Positions 9,398 through 18,248 of a stretch of 45,187 bases of DNA are shown in pieces; positions within the stretch are counted from its first letter, which is position 1, and every line of letters starts with the position of its first letter. The notes beneath the pieces were generated by a model. It was not told where the DNA came from, searched no databases, and saw nothing but the letters and a program-made list of their open reading frames with translations. The translations under genes were made by a program, and so were the position numbers. The DNA is from a virus, in the IMG/VR virus record IMGVR_UViG_3300035698_002903, positions 1-45,187 of that record; one strand, written 5' to 3'.

Positions 9398-12300
9398 ATG
9401 GCATTTTTAGATTTTACATTAAAGAACGCAGCTAAGGCTATTGAGAAGAAGAAACCTCAAGAGGCTATGCGGATTATGGATTTGATTAAAAAGAAAAAAA
9501 TACAAACAAGCTTCCCTACTAGAAGAGGTGTACCTGTAAATAAGCCAAGTTCTACAAAAACCCAACTTCCTCAACAGACACAAGTTGGAAGGACTTTAGA
9601 TTTTATAAACCAGATAAGACAGAAGCAGCCACAGCCAGTACAATCTAATTTTATGCCAAGTTTAAAGCCTACACAGCTTTCGTCTATTCCTAAAACTCCT
9701 GAACAAAAAGCTTACACAGAAGAATACCAAAGAAGATTTAAGTTAATGCAGAATAACGTCAGCACTAAGATTGGATCATTAGAATCCCAGGGCAATAAAT
9801 TAAAACAGCTTGAGAAGTCTGGAGATACAAAAGCGTATAATAGACTTGTTCCTTCTTATAATAATCTTCTTAAAGAGGTTAATGGTAATGTGAAAACATA
9901 CAATGCTATAGCTGAGGATGGTTTTAGTCTTGGTGGGGGAAAGTTTTATGGAGAACCAGCATGGAAAAATACTAAGTTTTCTGACTTTGATAAGGCAGAA
10001 GAATATCTGGGAGTAGGTAGGGATGAAGAAGGTAGCCGAAGGAAAGGGTACTTAGAGAGGAAGGTTGAAGAACAGGATTTGTTTAACGACTCAAGCATAA
10101 CACAGGCTACAATAGATTCCGCAAAGGAAGCTTATGGAAGAGCAGAGAGATTCTTTAATGACCCAACCCCAGGAGGAGCTATTAAGACCTTATGGGGTGG
10201 CGTAAGAACAGTGCTCACTCCTGCCGCTACACCATTTATTGCAGCAGAGGGTATGCCAGTAATAGGAGTAGGTGTGTCTGTTCTTGGTGATGTATACACA
10301 GAGGGGATTGTTCCTGTATCTAGTGTTCTAGTTGACCAAATTCCAGGAGAGTCAGAGCAGATGATCTCTGTTAAAGAAGGGCTAAAAGAAGTAGTTTCAG
10401 ATGTCGTGTTCATGGCACTCTTAGGTGGAGCATTTAAGGGAATAAACATGAAGGTTGGTGAGATACGATATAAAAACGGTAAGGTAGACTTCTCTTTTAA
10501 ACCTTCCGAAGCAATGGAAGCATGGAAGCGAAGTGAAGCAGGTGAACCCCCAACTACTCAAAGGGCTGAAGCTATGGTTGAGTTTATTAAAGATTCATCT
10601 AGGCAATTAAAAGAAAATCCAAAAATGATTCTTGATAAGTTGAAGGAACTAGAAGCTGGTGATCTCAAAGGAGGCAAAGAGCTTACAGTAGATGTTAGCA
10701 AGAAATACGTAGTAGAGCTTGCTGAGAAATGGAAAGATGTAACTAACCAAGAGATACCAGAGTTTATCAAAGACGTAGCTTCAAAAAGCCCTACAGCCTC
10801 AAAATCTATGATGGACATACTAAACAACGCAGGAAGCTTCAAAGAACAAAGACTAGCAGGGCTACAAGACCCTTTAATTCCTGGGCAAAGACCTGGACTA
10901 GAGAAACCTGCGCCATTGCCTGACGATAAAACAATGATTGGTGTTCATAATTTAAGTGAATCTAATTTGATTTTTGCAGATAAATTAGGAGGGTTAGCTA
11001 ATCCGTCATTAGCTCTGGTTGAGCCTAGCAAACAAGGGTTTGAGAATTTTGGAGAAATAACATTGGTTGCGCCAAAGGATATGGTTGATCCAAGGGCAAT
11101 GTCTAAGGGTGAAGCCTTTGGTGCAGATGTTTATAGTCCAAGATTTCCTTCTGCCGATTATCAAGTTGATTACAAAACTAGACAGAAGATAGTTGACATG
11201 TTATCCGAACACGAGAAGCTCGTTGATGAAAGTTCTAGTAATCTGGATTTAAGTGATGCAATAGATAAAGATTTAGAAAACTCATCATTAATGATGGTAG
11301 AATTTTTAAAAGAGAAGAAGGGTGTTAAGCCTAATATTGTTAAAGAGAATGGCGAAACAGATAGATATAAAACCAAGAATGCTTTGCGGGAGCAAATAGA
11401 AGAAATTGGCAACGAAGAATTCGTTGATTATATAGATGATATTATTACTTCTAATGGAATAGAAAGGAAGTTCTTTGCAGGGTTTACGCCGTCTGGTCAA
11501 AAAAGATTTAAACCATTTAATGTTGATGTAGCCTCTAAGTTAATGAAAGGGGATATCCAGGGAGGAGAAAATTTCTTTTATGGGCTTGGTAGTGTTAGGG
11601 CTAAACTTGCGCCAAGATTTAAAAGTCTGACAGAAATAAAAAAAGCTAAAGATAAAATTGTAAACAGGGAAGAGTTGGATAAAATTATAAAAGAAAATGA
11701 TAAAGAATTCTCAGAAATACTTGATGAGATTGATAAGTACGCAAAGAATAAAGACGATAATCAGTTCACCGAATATGACAGACAGGCAAGTATTTTAGCT
11801 GACTATCTTGCAAAGGTTGACATAGAATTCTTTAACCAAAAGTTTCCAGGAGTTCCAGATAGTTTGAGGGCTAGAATGGAAAAGTTTGCAGATCTATTAA
11901 GGACTATGCCTACAGAGTATTTTGAGGTTAAATATAAAAGACCTGTAGAGCTAAATGAATTTAATTTTGCAGTAGCCCCAGACACTATATCCTCAAAGGC
12001 TAGAAAGATTTTAGAAGATAAAGGTGTTCCAATTATTGAATATAAGAAAGGAGATGAAGGGTCTAGACGTGAAGCCATTATACAAGCTATGGAGGGGAAA
12101 GTTCCAGAAGGAACATTAAAAACAACAAACTTTGCTTTCTTAGGAGGTAAGAAGAAGATAACCCCACAAGAGTTAGCTGAAAGAGATCTAAGAACCATAA
12201 TACAATCTGGTGTTAAGGCTAAAGGAATATCACAGAAAGCACTTAAGGATGTTATTAAAAGTGAAACAGGTGCAAGCAGCTTAACTAAGAAGCTTGACGA

Positions 12301-14701
12301 ACCACAGTTACAAAATATATTAAACAATATCAAAGAGATGCGCCCTGATAGAGTGGGGTATAAGAAAGTTATAACTCCACAAACAGAAGAACGCATACAA
12401 TCGTTAAAGGGTAATCTAATTGAACGAGGGGAAATGAACGAGGAGAATTATAGAGAGATCTTGGATTCATTGAACATAAGAGAGCCTAAGTTTATAGGTA
12501 AATCTCAATTCATTACTGAAACACAAGGTAAGGATGTGATAAAAAGAATGCTTAACTCTGTGCCTATAGTAAAGGAAGCACAGCGTTTAGACACTGCTCT
12601 TGAGTCTAATCCTACTATTAGCAAGCAATTAGACAAGATAGAAACTAATTTTGCACAAAGATACGAGAGTAAACCAGCAGATGCAAACACACTTTTAGAT
12701 ATGCATCATTTTATGGATAGTCTGCAGAAGCAAACAGGAGCACCTTTTGGAACACTACATGAAAATATGATTAGCAAATCTCTAAGACTAGACAGGAAGA
12801 TAAATTCAAGACAATCAGAGCTTCAAGAGGCTGCAGGTGAAGATTGGGATAAGATTAAAACAAACGAAGAAGCTTTAGGAAGGATAGACGATTATATAGC
12901 TTCACGATTAGCTGATTACGTTAAAGGGAAACCAACCTTCCCTGTAGACATTACTCCTGCTGAAAGAGCTGTAGCAGAAACTATAGCCTTAAGATTAAGG
13001 GAATTTGAAGGAGATGTTAGATATAATAGATTCCATGAATGGTACGACCATAATACTCCTATCCCTAATGCTCCTGATGTAGAACTTCAACGAGCAAAAG
13101 AGATACTTGAAACACAAGGAGATGCAGCAGTAAAAGAATGGCTAAAGGGTAGAAGCTGGGGAGTGTTGAGAACAGGTTATGATATTGGTGAGGTGTTAAA
13201 TCCTTCTATAAGAACCTTTAAATCTAAACCTGCGCTATCTAAGGCTCATCTAAGACCTAGAGAAAGTATTGTATATAAAAGATGGGAAAGGAATATCCTA
13301 CAGAGATACGCTAGCTACGTTAAACAGATGACGTATAAAACAGAGATGAGACCAGAGATAGATTCGTTGAATGCTTTATTTGAAATAAACAAACATCAAT
13401 TCAAGGATTCTGGGAAGATTGCTGATAGTATAAGTGCTAACTTAAGAGAGATTCTAGGACAAAGGGATAACTCTGGTGCTATAGTTGAGTATGTAAAAAG
13501 AGCATATTCTCAAGTAGCTAGGACACTATTCATGGATGTTAGAAAAGGTGTAAGAAATCTATTCCAGAACGCTGCTTTTCTAACTTCACCAGAAGATGTG
13601 TTTAAGACTAAAAAGATGTCAGCAGAGGATAAGGATTATTTTGAAACCTATGTTAGTCAAGAGGAAGGGATCAAGAAGGATTATCTATATACTGAATTAA
13701 AGGGTATCCCTGGACTAGGTAAACTAAACGAAGCTGCTGATGCTATCAATGTTATGGGACGTACAGATAAGATCAATAGACTAATTTCATATAAACTTAC
13801 ATTAGGGAGAGTACAGAGTGCGTTAAAGAAACACCCTGACTACGCAACAGATTCCAAGGAACTAACACAGCTAAAGAAAGATTCAGGCTTTGGTGATATG
13901 GAAGAAATGGAACGTGTACATGCACTTGAAATATTAGCAAAAGATGGAGGTAATGAGATGGCTAGATATATAGCTAAATCTGTTACACAAAAGGTACATT
14001 TCATTTACGATAGAAAACAAAGAGGACCTGCGGAACAGGGGAATGAAGCTGCAAGGATATTTAGTAATCTATTAGCATTTACTAAAGGATTTACGCAAAG
14101 ACAAGTATTAGATGTAGGGAAGTTGGGTAAAGAACAGCGTAAAGCTGACGATGCAAAGTCTGGACGTAGAGCTGCTAGATCAATCGTAGGATCAACAGTA
14201 TTCGCTACTCTAGTGGGCGTATTGTATCAATTAGCAACAGGTGACGAGAACAACCCTTATTCACCGATAAAGATTACATCAGGCTTAAGTTCATTTGGTG
14301 GACTTGCTACAGGTGTTCAGGATTTCATAGGTGAATTAACTAGAAATGGAATGAATGCTGCATTAGGAGATTCACAGGCGTTAGGTGTATTCTTAAGTAG
14401 CGTAGCAAGAGGAGGGGATATGTTCGTTCCTTTCTATGACGAGATTATGAACGGGATAGAAGGAACTGCTGGATACGTAAACCTTGATAAAGCCGTACTG
14501 AGGGAAATGAGAGGAGCAGTTAATAAACAACTAGTACCTTTCTATGGACAGATTCACAGAATAGATAGAATGCTAGGAACAAATATGCTTACTGATATGT
14601 TCAAAAGATATAAGCCTAAGAAATTGAGTACATACAAAGTTCGTAGAACACCAATAAAAGCAGTTCAACATACAATATTTGGAACACAAAAAACTAAATA
14701 A
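9398..14701 (+). CDS. Giant virion protein with large-polyvalent-protein features
   Basis: 1767 residues, about 12% of the genome. Residues ~255-350 hold a hydrophobic region (TPFIAAEGMPVIGVGVSVLG; VVSDVVFMALLGGAF). At ~510-600 there is a segment (MIGVHNLSESNLIFADKLGG, then FGEITLVAPKD) of a type I associate with large polyvalent proteins of phages and plasmids, which are delivered into the recipient with DNA. Residues ~1010-1770 are mostly helical, with another hydrophobic helix near RSIVGSTVFATLVGVLYQLA. Its position among ejection-protein genes fits a protein that enters the host at infection. No catalytic centre is visible to me, and the domain assignment rests on recall of sequence style. 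Confidence 0.55.
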   Translation: MAFLDFTLKNAAKAIEKKKPQEAMRIMDLIKKKKIQTSFPTRRGVPVNKPSSTKTQLPQQTQVGRTLDFINQIRQKQPQPVQSNFMPSLKPTQLSSIPKTPEQKAYTEEYQRRFKLMQNNVSTKIGSLESQGNKLKQLEKSGDTKAYNRLVPSYNNLLKEVNGNVKTYNAIAEDGFSLGGGKFYGEPAWKNTKFSDFDKAEEYLGVGRDEEGSRRKGYLERKVEEQDLFNDSSITQATIDSAKEAYGRAERFFNDPTPGGAIKTLWGGVRTVLTPAATPFIAAEGMPVIGVGVSVLGDVYTEGIVPVSSVLVDQIPGESEQMISVKEGLKEVVSDVVFMALLGGAFKGINMKVGEIRYKNGKVDFSFKPSEAMEAWKRSEAGEPPTTQRAEAMVEFIKDSSRQLKENPKMILDKLKELEAGDLKGGKELTVDVSKKYVVELAEKWKDVTNQEIPEFIKDVASKSPTASKSMMDILNNAGSFKEQRLAGLQDPLIPGQRPGLEKPAPLPDDKTMIGVHNLSESNLIFADKLGGLANPSLALVEPSKQGFENFGEITLVAPKDMVDPRAMSKGEAFGADVYSPRFPSADYQVDYKTRQKIVDMLSEHEKLVDESSSNLDLSDAIDKDLENSSLMMVEFLKEKKGVKPNIVKENGETDRYKTKNALREQIEEIGNEEFVDYIDDIITSNGIERKFFAGFTPSGQKRFKPFNVDVASKLMKGDIQGGENFFYGLGSVRAKLAPRFKSLTEIKKAKDKIVNREELDKIIKENDKEFSEILDEIDKYAKNKDDNQFTEYDRQASILADYLAKVDIEFFNQKFPGVPDSLRARMEKFADLLRTMPTEYFEVKYKRPVELNEFNFAVAPDTISSKARKILEDKGVPIIEYKKGDEGSRREAIIQAMEGKVPEGTLKTTNFAFLGGKKKITPQELAERDLRTIIQSGVKAKGISQKALKDVIKSETGASSLTKKLDEPQLQNILNNIKEMRPDRVGYKKVITPQTEERIQSLKGNLIERGEMNEENYREILDSLNIREPKFIGKSQFITETQGKDVIKRMLNSVPIVKEAQRLDTALESNPTISKQLDKIETNFAQRYESKPADANTLLDMHHFMDSLQKQTGAPFGTLHENMISKSLRLDRKINSRQSELQEAAGEDWDKIKTNEEALGRIDDYIASRLADYVKGKPTFPVDITPAERAVAETIALRLREFEGDVRYNRFHEWYDHNTPIPNAPDVELQRAKEILETQGDAAVKEWLKGRSWGVLRTGYDIGEVLNPSIRTFKSKPALSKAHLRPRESIVYKRWERNILQRYASYVKQMTYKTEMRPEIDSLNALFEINKHQFKDSGKIADSISANLREILGQRDNSGAIVEYVKRAYSQVARTLFMDVRKGVRNLFQNAAFLTSPEDVFKTKKMSAEDKDYFETYVSQEEGIKKDYLYTELKGIPGLGKLNEAADAINVMGRTDKINRLISYKLTLGRVQSALKKHPDYATDSKELTQLKKDSGFGDMEEMERVHALEILAKDGGNEMARYIAKSVTQKVHFIYDRKQRGPAEQGNEAARIFSNLLAFTKGFTQRQVLDVGKLGKEQRKADDAKSGRRAARSIVGSTVFATLVGVLYQLATGDENNPYSPIKITSGLSSFGGLATGVQDFIGELTRNGMNAALGDSQALGVFLSSVARGGDMFVPFYDEIMNGIEGTAGYVNLDKAVLREMRGAVNKQLVPFYGQIHRIDRMLGTNMLTDMFKRYKPKKLSTYKVRRTPIKAVQHTIFGTQKTK

Positions 14702-14706
14702 ACAAT

Positions 14707-14952
14707 ATGCCAAGAAATTATGTGAAAGAATACAAAAATTATCATGGTAAACCTGCGCAGATTAAACGTAGAGCCTCAAGGAATGCTGCTCGTAGAAAGA
14801 TGATAGTAGCTGGTAGGGCTAAGAAAGGGGATGGAAAGGATGTAGCTCATCGCAATAATAATCCAAAAGACAATAGATCTAAGAACTTGGGAATACAAGG
14901 CAAGGCTAAGAACAGATCATTTGCAAGAACCAAAACCGCTAGAAGAAAATAA
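14707..14952 (+). CDS. Basic HNH-like small protein, 81 residues
   Basis: Strongly basic. The first half (RNYVKEYKNYHGKPAQIKRR) is a helical Arg/Lys stretch. The second half has the arrangement GDGKDVAHRNNNPKDNRSKN, which resembles an HNH fold in which the first His of the usual HH pair is Ala: D-V-A-H-R, then N-x-x-x-N. Small phage proteins of this type are often labelled HNH endonucleases. Here it sits five bases after the giant virion protein and may be a packaged DNA-binding protein rather than an active nuclease. Confidence 0.5.
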   Translation: MPRNYVKEYKNYHGKPAQIKRRASRNAARRKMIVAGRAKKGDGKDVAHRNNNPKDNRSKNLGIQGKAKNRSFARTKTARRK

Positions 14953-14967
14953 TTTAACCATATAATT

Positions 14968-15093
14968 ATGCCAAAAGCAGGAACACCAGCAGGCTACAGA
15001 GCTGGACTAGGAGGTAAGAAAATACGATCTAAAGGTAAAGGGAGAGGATTACAAAAAGGTAAAGGGAAAGGTCCTAAAAGACGATCAAGATAA
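14968..15093 (+). CDS. Gly/Lys-rich 41-residue basic peptide
   Basis: ATG at 14968 is preceded by TTAACC at 8 bases. The peptide is built of repeated GKG-type units with Arg, has no acidic residue and ends in PKRRSR. It lies between the HNH-like basic protein and the endolysin. Likely nucleic-acid-binding or a packaged peptide; function unknown. Confidence 0.5.
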   Translation: MPKAGTPAGYRAGLGGKKIRSKGKGRGLQKGKGKGPKRRSR

Positions 15094-15112
15094 ATTCTTT
15101 AATCATATTTAT

Positions 15113-15730
15113 ATGAATAAGACATCAATCAACGTACATCATTCAGCGATTTTATCGCTAGATGGAGCAGAACAGTTTGATATGATAGATGAAGGACATA
15201 GAGAAAGATGGGGAGGTGAGACTAAATCAAGGATGGGGCATTGTTGTGGCTACCACTATGTTTGTGAAAGATCAGGATTTATATCACAAGCTAGAAATGA
15301 TGATGAGATAGGAGCTCATAATAACAACGGTGTTAAGTGGGTAGACGGCTGGAGAAGATCAGCTAACTATTACGCTATAGGTATTTGTTTCGCTGGTAAC
15401 ATGAGTGAACAAGAACTAACAGACGAACAGAAGATAGCTGGATATGAATTGATCAAACAATTACAAGGCAAACACAATATCCCTGATTCGGAGGTTTTGC
15501 CACATAGACACTATAAGCCTACTCAATGTCCAGGTAACAGACTACCTAACGATATTATGGGATATTTAAGAGGAGAGTATGAGAGGTTAAAGGAGGACAC
15601 CCCTAAGTGGGCTAAGGAAGGAGTTAAGTTCACAAGAGATAATAAGCTCATCAATGAATTTTCAGGAAGGGAGATCAAAGATTATGAACTAGCAACTATA
15701 TTACACAGATTCTATAACCTAAATATATGA
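15113..15730 (+). CDS. N-acetylmuramoyl-L-alanine amidase endolysin
   Basis: 205 residues. Cleaves the amide bond between N-acetylmuramic acid and L-alanine in peptidoglycan to lyse the host. Amidase_2/PGRP-type features are visible: INVHHS near the N-terminus (zinc His 9), VLPHRHYKPTQCPGN at residues 128-142 with His131 and Cys139 as the remaining zinc ligands, and the structural stretch YYAIGICFAGN. About 50 C-terminal residues (from KEGVKFTRDN) may be a short wall-binding tail. No signal peptide, so it needs a holin. The stop TGA overlaps the start of the putative holin gene, a classic lysis cassette. Confidence 0.9.
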   Translation: MNKTSINVHHSAILSLDGAEQFDMIDEGHRERWGGETKSRMGHCCGYHYVCERSGFISQARNDDEIGAHNNNGVKWVDGWRRSANYYAIGICFAGNMSEQELTDEQKIAGYELIKQLQGKHNIPDSEVLPHRHYKPTQCPGNRLPNDIMGYLRGEYERLKEDTPKWAKEGVKFTRDNKLINEFSGREIKDYELATILHRFYNLNI

Positions 15731-15933
15731 AGTATCTGAAAGAAAACTTCCCAGTATTCTGGAGTCCAAAATTTTACGGACTATTGCTAACTGTACTTGC
15801 ATACTATTTTAATAAGTATGGATTTACATTCAGCCCACAGGCATTGAGTGAAGCACTAATGATGTTAGCAGGAGGAGCTACAACTATAGGGTCTGTTGAC
15901 TCTGTTGCACGAAAGCTTGCAAAAAAGAAATAA
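15727..15933 (+). CDS. Putative holin
   Basis: 68 residues. It begins in an ATGA overlap with the endolysin gene. Two hydrophobic segments are visible, about residues 17-35 (YGLLLTVLAYYFNKYGF) and 42-58 (EALMMLAGGATTIGS), with a charged C-terminal tail KLAKKK. Size, two helices, basic tail and coupling to the amidase fit a small phage holin that opens the inner membrane. It is the last gene of the rightward unit. Confidence 0.65.
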   Translation: MKYLKENFPVFWSPKFYGLLLTVLAYYFNKYGFTFSPQALSEALMMLAGGATTIGSVDSVARKLAKKK

Positions 15934-15976
15934 AGCAAGTATAGTATTTAATTGGAAGAGATAAAATCACAATCTA

Positions 15977-16001
15977 CCCTCAGCATTATATACTTGGAGG
16001 G
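15977..16001. other. Weak hairpin in the convergent intergenic region
   Basis: CCCTC at 15977-15981 pairs with GAGGG at 15997-16001. A T-run follows at 16012-16016 on the plus strand. It lies between the two converging operons (last plus gene ends 15933, last minus gene ends 16112), where terminators are expected. Five base pairs and a distant T-run make it a weak candidate. The rest of 15934-16111 shows nothing else clear. Confidence 0.25.
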
Positions 16002-16111
16002 CTAAAACTTGATTTTTGGGTTCTGAGAAAATACTGCGATTCTCCTGTACTGAAGCCTTTGTGCCTTAATACTCAAACAAGGTATAACTGCGATAGGAAA
16101 TAGTGGTATTT

Positions 16112-16222
16112 TTAGAATAAGGCAAAACTAAACAACCATAGAAAGCTCTGTGAAACTATTACACTAATAAAGTATATTCCAAGTAGGATAGTTAGTATTG
16201 ATAGGATGATTATCTTTTTCAT
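16112..16222 (-). CDS. 36-residue hydrophobic membrane peptide
   Basis: It starts with ATG at 16222 in an ATGA overlap with the stop of the zinc-finger gene upstream, which supports translation. After MKK the peptide is almost wholly hydrophobic (IIILSILTILLGIYFISVIV), ending with more aromatic residues. Last gene of the leftward operon. A one- or two-helix membrane peptide; it could be a lysis, exclusion or membrane-anchoring protein. Confidence 0.5.
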   Translation of the reverse strand: MKKIIILSILTILLGIYFISVIVSQSFLWLFSFALF

Positions 16223-16863
16223 GACGCAAAGTGGCTACGATACGCTACTTCAATGTTACTTCTCTCGTTCAAATTATCCTCTGTATCAAAAGTTCCTCTA
16301 GCCTGTATCTTTCTAGCCGAGCGGGTCACGCTCTCACACGAAACATCTTTGTAGACTTCCCATACCTTCCTTACAAGGTCGTTTCTACGTTTTACTGATC
16401 TAAGTTCGGGGAACTCTTTTAAGACGTTGTAAACGACTCTTCCAGTCCCTTTTAGTTTTAGCTTGATTAGCTCTCTTTGGGCCTGATGCGTGAATAAGTT
16501 CATAGGTGAGGGGTTAATTATAGGATTATTTTTTCTTTGATAGCCAGTAGAGCCTATAGGGTCTTTGTTTAACTTTTTCTGCCCATAGAGCTCCCTATAG
16601 CAGTCAGAGCAACTAGAATAGAGCCCATCCTTCTTAGAGCCATCCTTTCTAAACTCAGAAACTTCTTTTACTTTTTTACACTTAGTGCATCTTTTGTACC
16701 CATTAGCTAGTCGCTCTTGCAATCTTATCTTGCCAGCTTTAACTTTATAGGCTCTTTGACATCTTTTGCATGATGGGTATAGGTAATCTCTTTTTGATAT
16801 ATCTGACGTGAACTCGCTTGTGGCAAGTTCTAGTCCGCATTTTGAGCATATCTTTGTAGGCAT
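16219..16863 (-). CDS. Protein with two tandem zinc-finger modules, possible regulator
   Basis: 214 residues. Two copies of a CxxC-x(21-22)-CxxC module lie in the first ~90 residues: one with CSKCG and SCKRCQ, the second with CTKCKK and SCSDCY. The copies align over their whole length (SEF, K-D-x-LY-x-SC), so they arose by duplication. Zinc ribbons of this kind are found next to HNH or endonuclease VII domains, but no HNH core is visible here. The C-terminal ~80 residues are basic and helical. It overlaps the HNH gene upstream by 34 bases. Possible DNA-binding or late-gene regulator; function not shown. Confidence 0.55.
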   Translation of the reverse strand: MPTKICSKCGLELATSEFTSDISKRDYLYPSCKRCQRAYKVKAGKIRLQERLANGYKRCTKCKKVKEVSEFRKDGSKKDGLYSSCSDCYRELYGQKKLNKDPIGSTGYQRKNNPIINPSPMNLFTHQAQRELIKLKLKGTGRVVYNVLKEFPELRSVKRRNDLVRKVWEVYKDVSCESVTRSARKIQARGTFDTEDNLNERSNIEVAYRSHFAS

Positions 16864-17144
16864 GGTATGTTTTTAATTCCATTAGAGTGTATCATGTTAT
16901 GACAACCTTTGTAAAGGTTTTTTTCTGATGGCTGATTACAAACACACAGACCGTTCTTTAGATCAAATCTTAGATCGGGTCTACTTTTCTTGGTCTTTAA
17001 GTGGTGAGCACAAACATACTGATTCCTATCTTTATTGAAGTAGCAAGGGTAACTAAAGTCAGTGCCACATAGCTGGCATAGATACGCAGCCTTTTCACAA
17101 ACTGCCTTTTGCCATTCGGTATCTTTTTTAATGTATTTCTTCAA
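16830..17144 (-). CDS. HNH endonuclease-like protein
   Basis: 104 residues. Zinc pair CQLCG, then CAHHLKTKKSRPDLRFDLKN (H-H followed by an L/N-type element), GLCVCN and KGCHNMIH, the arrangement of a compact HNH nuclease with structural zinc. The apparent start is TTG at 17144, as no ATG lies before the conserved part and an in-frame stop lies two codons upstream. It overlaps the RusA-like gene by 17 bases. Such small HNH proteins in phages assist packaging or act as mobile nucleases; position in the recombination/accessory operon does not decide which. Confidence 0.65.
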   Translation of the reverse strand: MKKYIKKDTEWQKAVCEKAAYLCQLCGTDFSYPCYFNKDRNQYVCAHHLKTKKSRPDLRFDLKNGLCVCNQPSEKNLYKGCHNMIHSNGIKNIPCLQRYAQNAD

Positions 17145-17499
17145 TGATTATTAGTGTTATGTTTTCTGGTGCATTGTAGAATCTTCTTGCTCTTATCTCA
17201 TCTACCTGTTCATCGTCATCAAACAGTAGTCCTGATAGGCAATCTTCCATTGTCTTTATATAGTTGCTTGTATCTCTTTTACGCTTCCCTTTAAAGTGGA
17301 AACAGAACTCTAGCTTTATGCGCTTATCTCCAAACGACTTAGCATCACCCTCTATTATTAGCTCACCTATATTCTCCTGAACATATTTCTTAAACTTCTT
17401 TCCTTTAGGGGTCATGTACCTACGATTGTTCCATGTTCCATATACACTATTGATACTTGGTGGGGCTTCATGTATTTCAATCATTGTTTTCTTTGTCAT
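17128..17499 (-). CDS. RusA-like Holliday junction resolvase
   Basis: 123 residues, close to the usual RusA length of ~120. The N-terminus EAPPSINSVYG and the acidic core (KRKRDTSNYIKTMEDCLSGL then LFDDDEQVDEI) match the RusA layout: Asp76, Asp86 and an Asp cluster 94-96/100 would bind the metal ions. Acts as a dimer to cut four-way junctions formed during phage recombination or replication. It starts in an ATGA overlap with the DUF3850-like gene and belongs to the same operon as the annealing protein and exonuclease. Confidence 0.85.
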   Translation of the reverse strand: MTKKTMIEIHEAPPSINSVYGTWNNRRYMTPKGKKFKKYVQENIGELIIEGDAKSFGDKRIKLEFCFHFKGKRKRDTSNYIKTMEDCLSGLLFDDDEQVDEIRARRFYNAPENITLIIIEEIH

Positions 17500-17789
17500 A
17501 TCTTCTTACGGTTATATTCTACTTCTTCTATAGAGAGTGCCACATATCCATCTTTTAATCCTTCAGGGAAGTGCAATACATGAGTAATCCTATAAGGTGT
17601 TTCGTGGATAAGATAATCATCCTCAAATCTCGCTTCCGCTGGCTTGTCTAAGCTTGTCCACAATGTCTTAAAAACAATTTCATCGCCTACTTGATAATCT
17701 CTATCATTCTTCCTTATTTCGCAAAGTTTACTCCCATCTATAGTCCTTTCATGATACTTGTTTTCAATTTTCAACTTATGTCTTTTCAT
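17496..17789 (-). CDS. DUF3850/ASCH-like (PUA-fold) protein
   Basis: 97 residues. The pattern HKLKIENKYHERTIDGSKLC, EIRKNDRDYQVGDEIVF, YRITHVL and GYVALSIEEVE is that of the DUF3850 group of the ASCH/PUA-like fold, thought to bind RNA or modified nucleotides. Common in phages, with unknown molecular role. Coupled by ATGA to the RusA-like gene. Confidence 0.7.
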   Translation of the reverse strand: MKRHKLKIENKYHERTIDGSKLCEIRKNDRDYQVGDEIVFKTLWTSLDKPAEARFEDDYLIHETPYRITHVLHFPEGLKDGYVALSIEEVEYNRKKI

Positions 17790-17799
17790 ATTATATGTT

Positions 17800-18201
17800 T
17801 TAATTAAATTGTTCCATTGCCTTCCTTACCTTACCTACGTATACAGGGTTAGAGTCCCAGTTAGGCATATTATGATGTCCTATAGCACTTTCTATTGTTT
17901 CGTTCTTAAATCTTGCCCCTAGTTCTTCTATGACTAGATCTACTTGTGCTTCAAATGTTGACGGTGCTTTTCTTCCTGCATATAGATTCCATTGTGCTAT
18001 TCCTACAGAGTGTTCTTTAGCCGTGTGGTTCTTAATGTTCTCATCCCAACTACCTGCTGATTCATGGTCTACCATACCAGTTAGCCATTTAACTTGCGAT
18101 TGTGTCATGCCTGATTCGTAGGCTTTCTCTTGGAAATATTGGATTCTATCTTTAGTTTGTCCTTCTCCTAGATTATCCTTCGTGTAGTAGTAATCTTCCA
18201 A
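17800..18201 (-). CDS. Lysozyme/transglycosylase-like protein
   Basis: 133 residues. MVDHESAGSWDENIKNHT with Glu47, followed by EHSVGIAQWNLYAG, matches the E-S-x-G ... S-x-G-x-x-Q pattern of goose-type/SLT lytic transglycosylases, and GHHNMPNWDSNPVYVGKVRK near the end resembles their C-terminal helix. It would cleave the glycan strands of peptidoglycan. The start is a TTG at 18201; no ATG lies between it and an in-frame TGA upstream. No signal peptide is seen. A second cell-wall enzyme on the strand opposite the amidase is notable; it might be used early or be secreted with its membrane-anchored neighbour. Confidence 0.6.
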   Translation of the reverse strand: MEDYYYTKDNLGEGQTKDRIQYFQEKAYESGMTQSQVKWLTGMVDHESAGSWDENIKNHTAKEHSVGIAQWNLYAGRKAPSTFEAQVDLVIEELGARFKNETIESAIGHHNMPNWDSNPVYVGKVRKAMEQFN

Positions 18202-18248
18202 TAGTATAGCAGAGCTTGGTAGCTCATAGTTTTGAGTGTCTTCCGCAC

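Noticed and set aside
11803-12396. 197-codon minus-strand open frame inside the giant virion gene
   Set aside because: Antisense shadow of a long AT-rich gene, no motif and no start signal.
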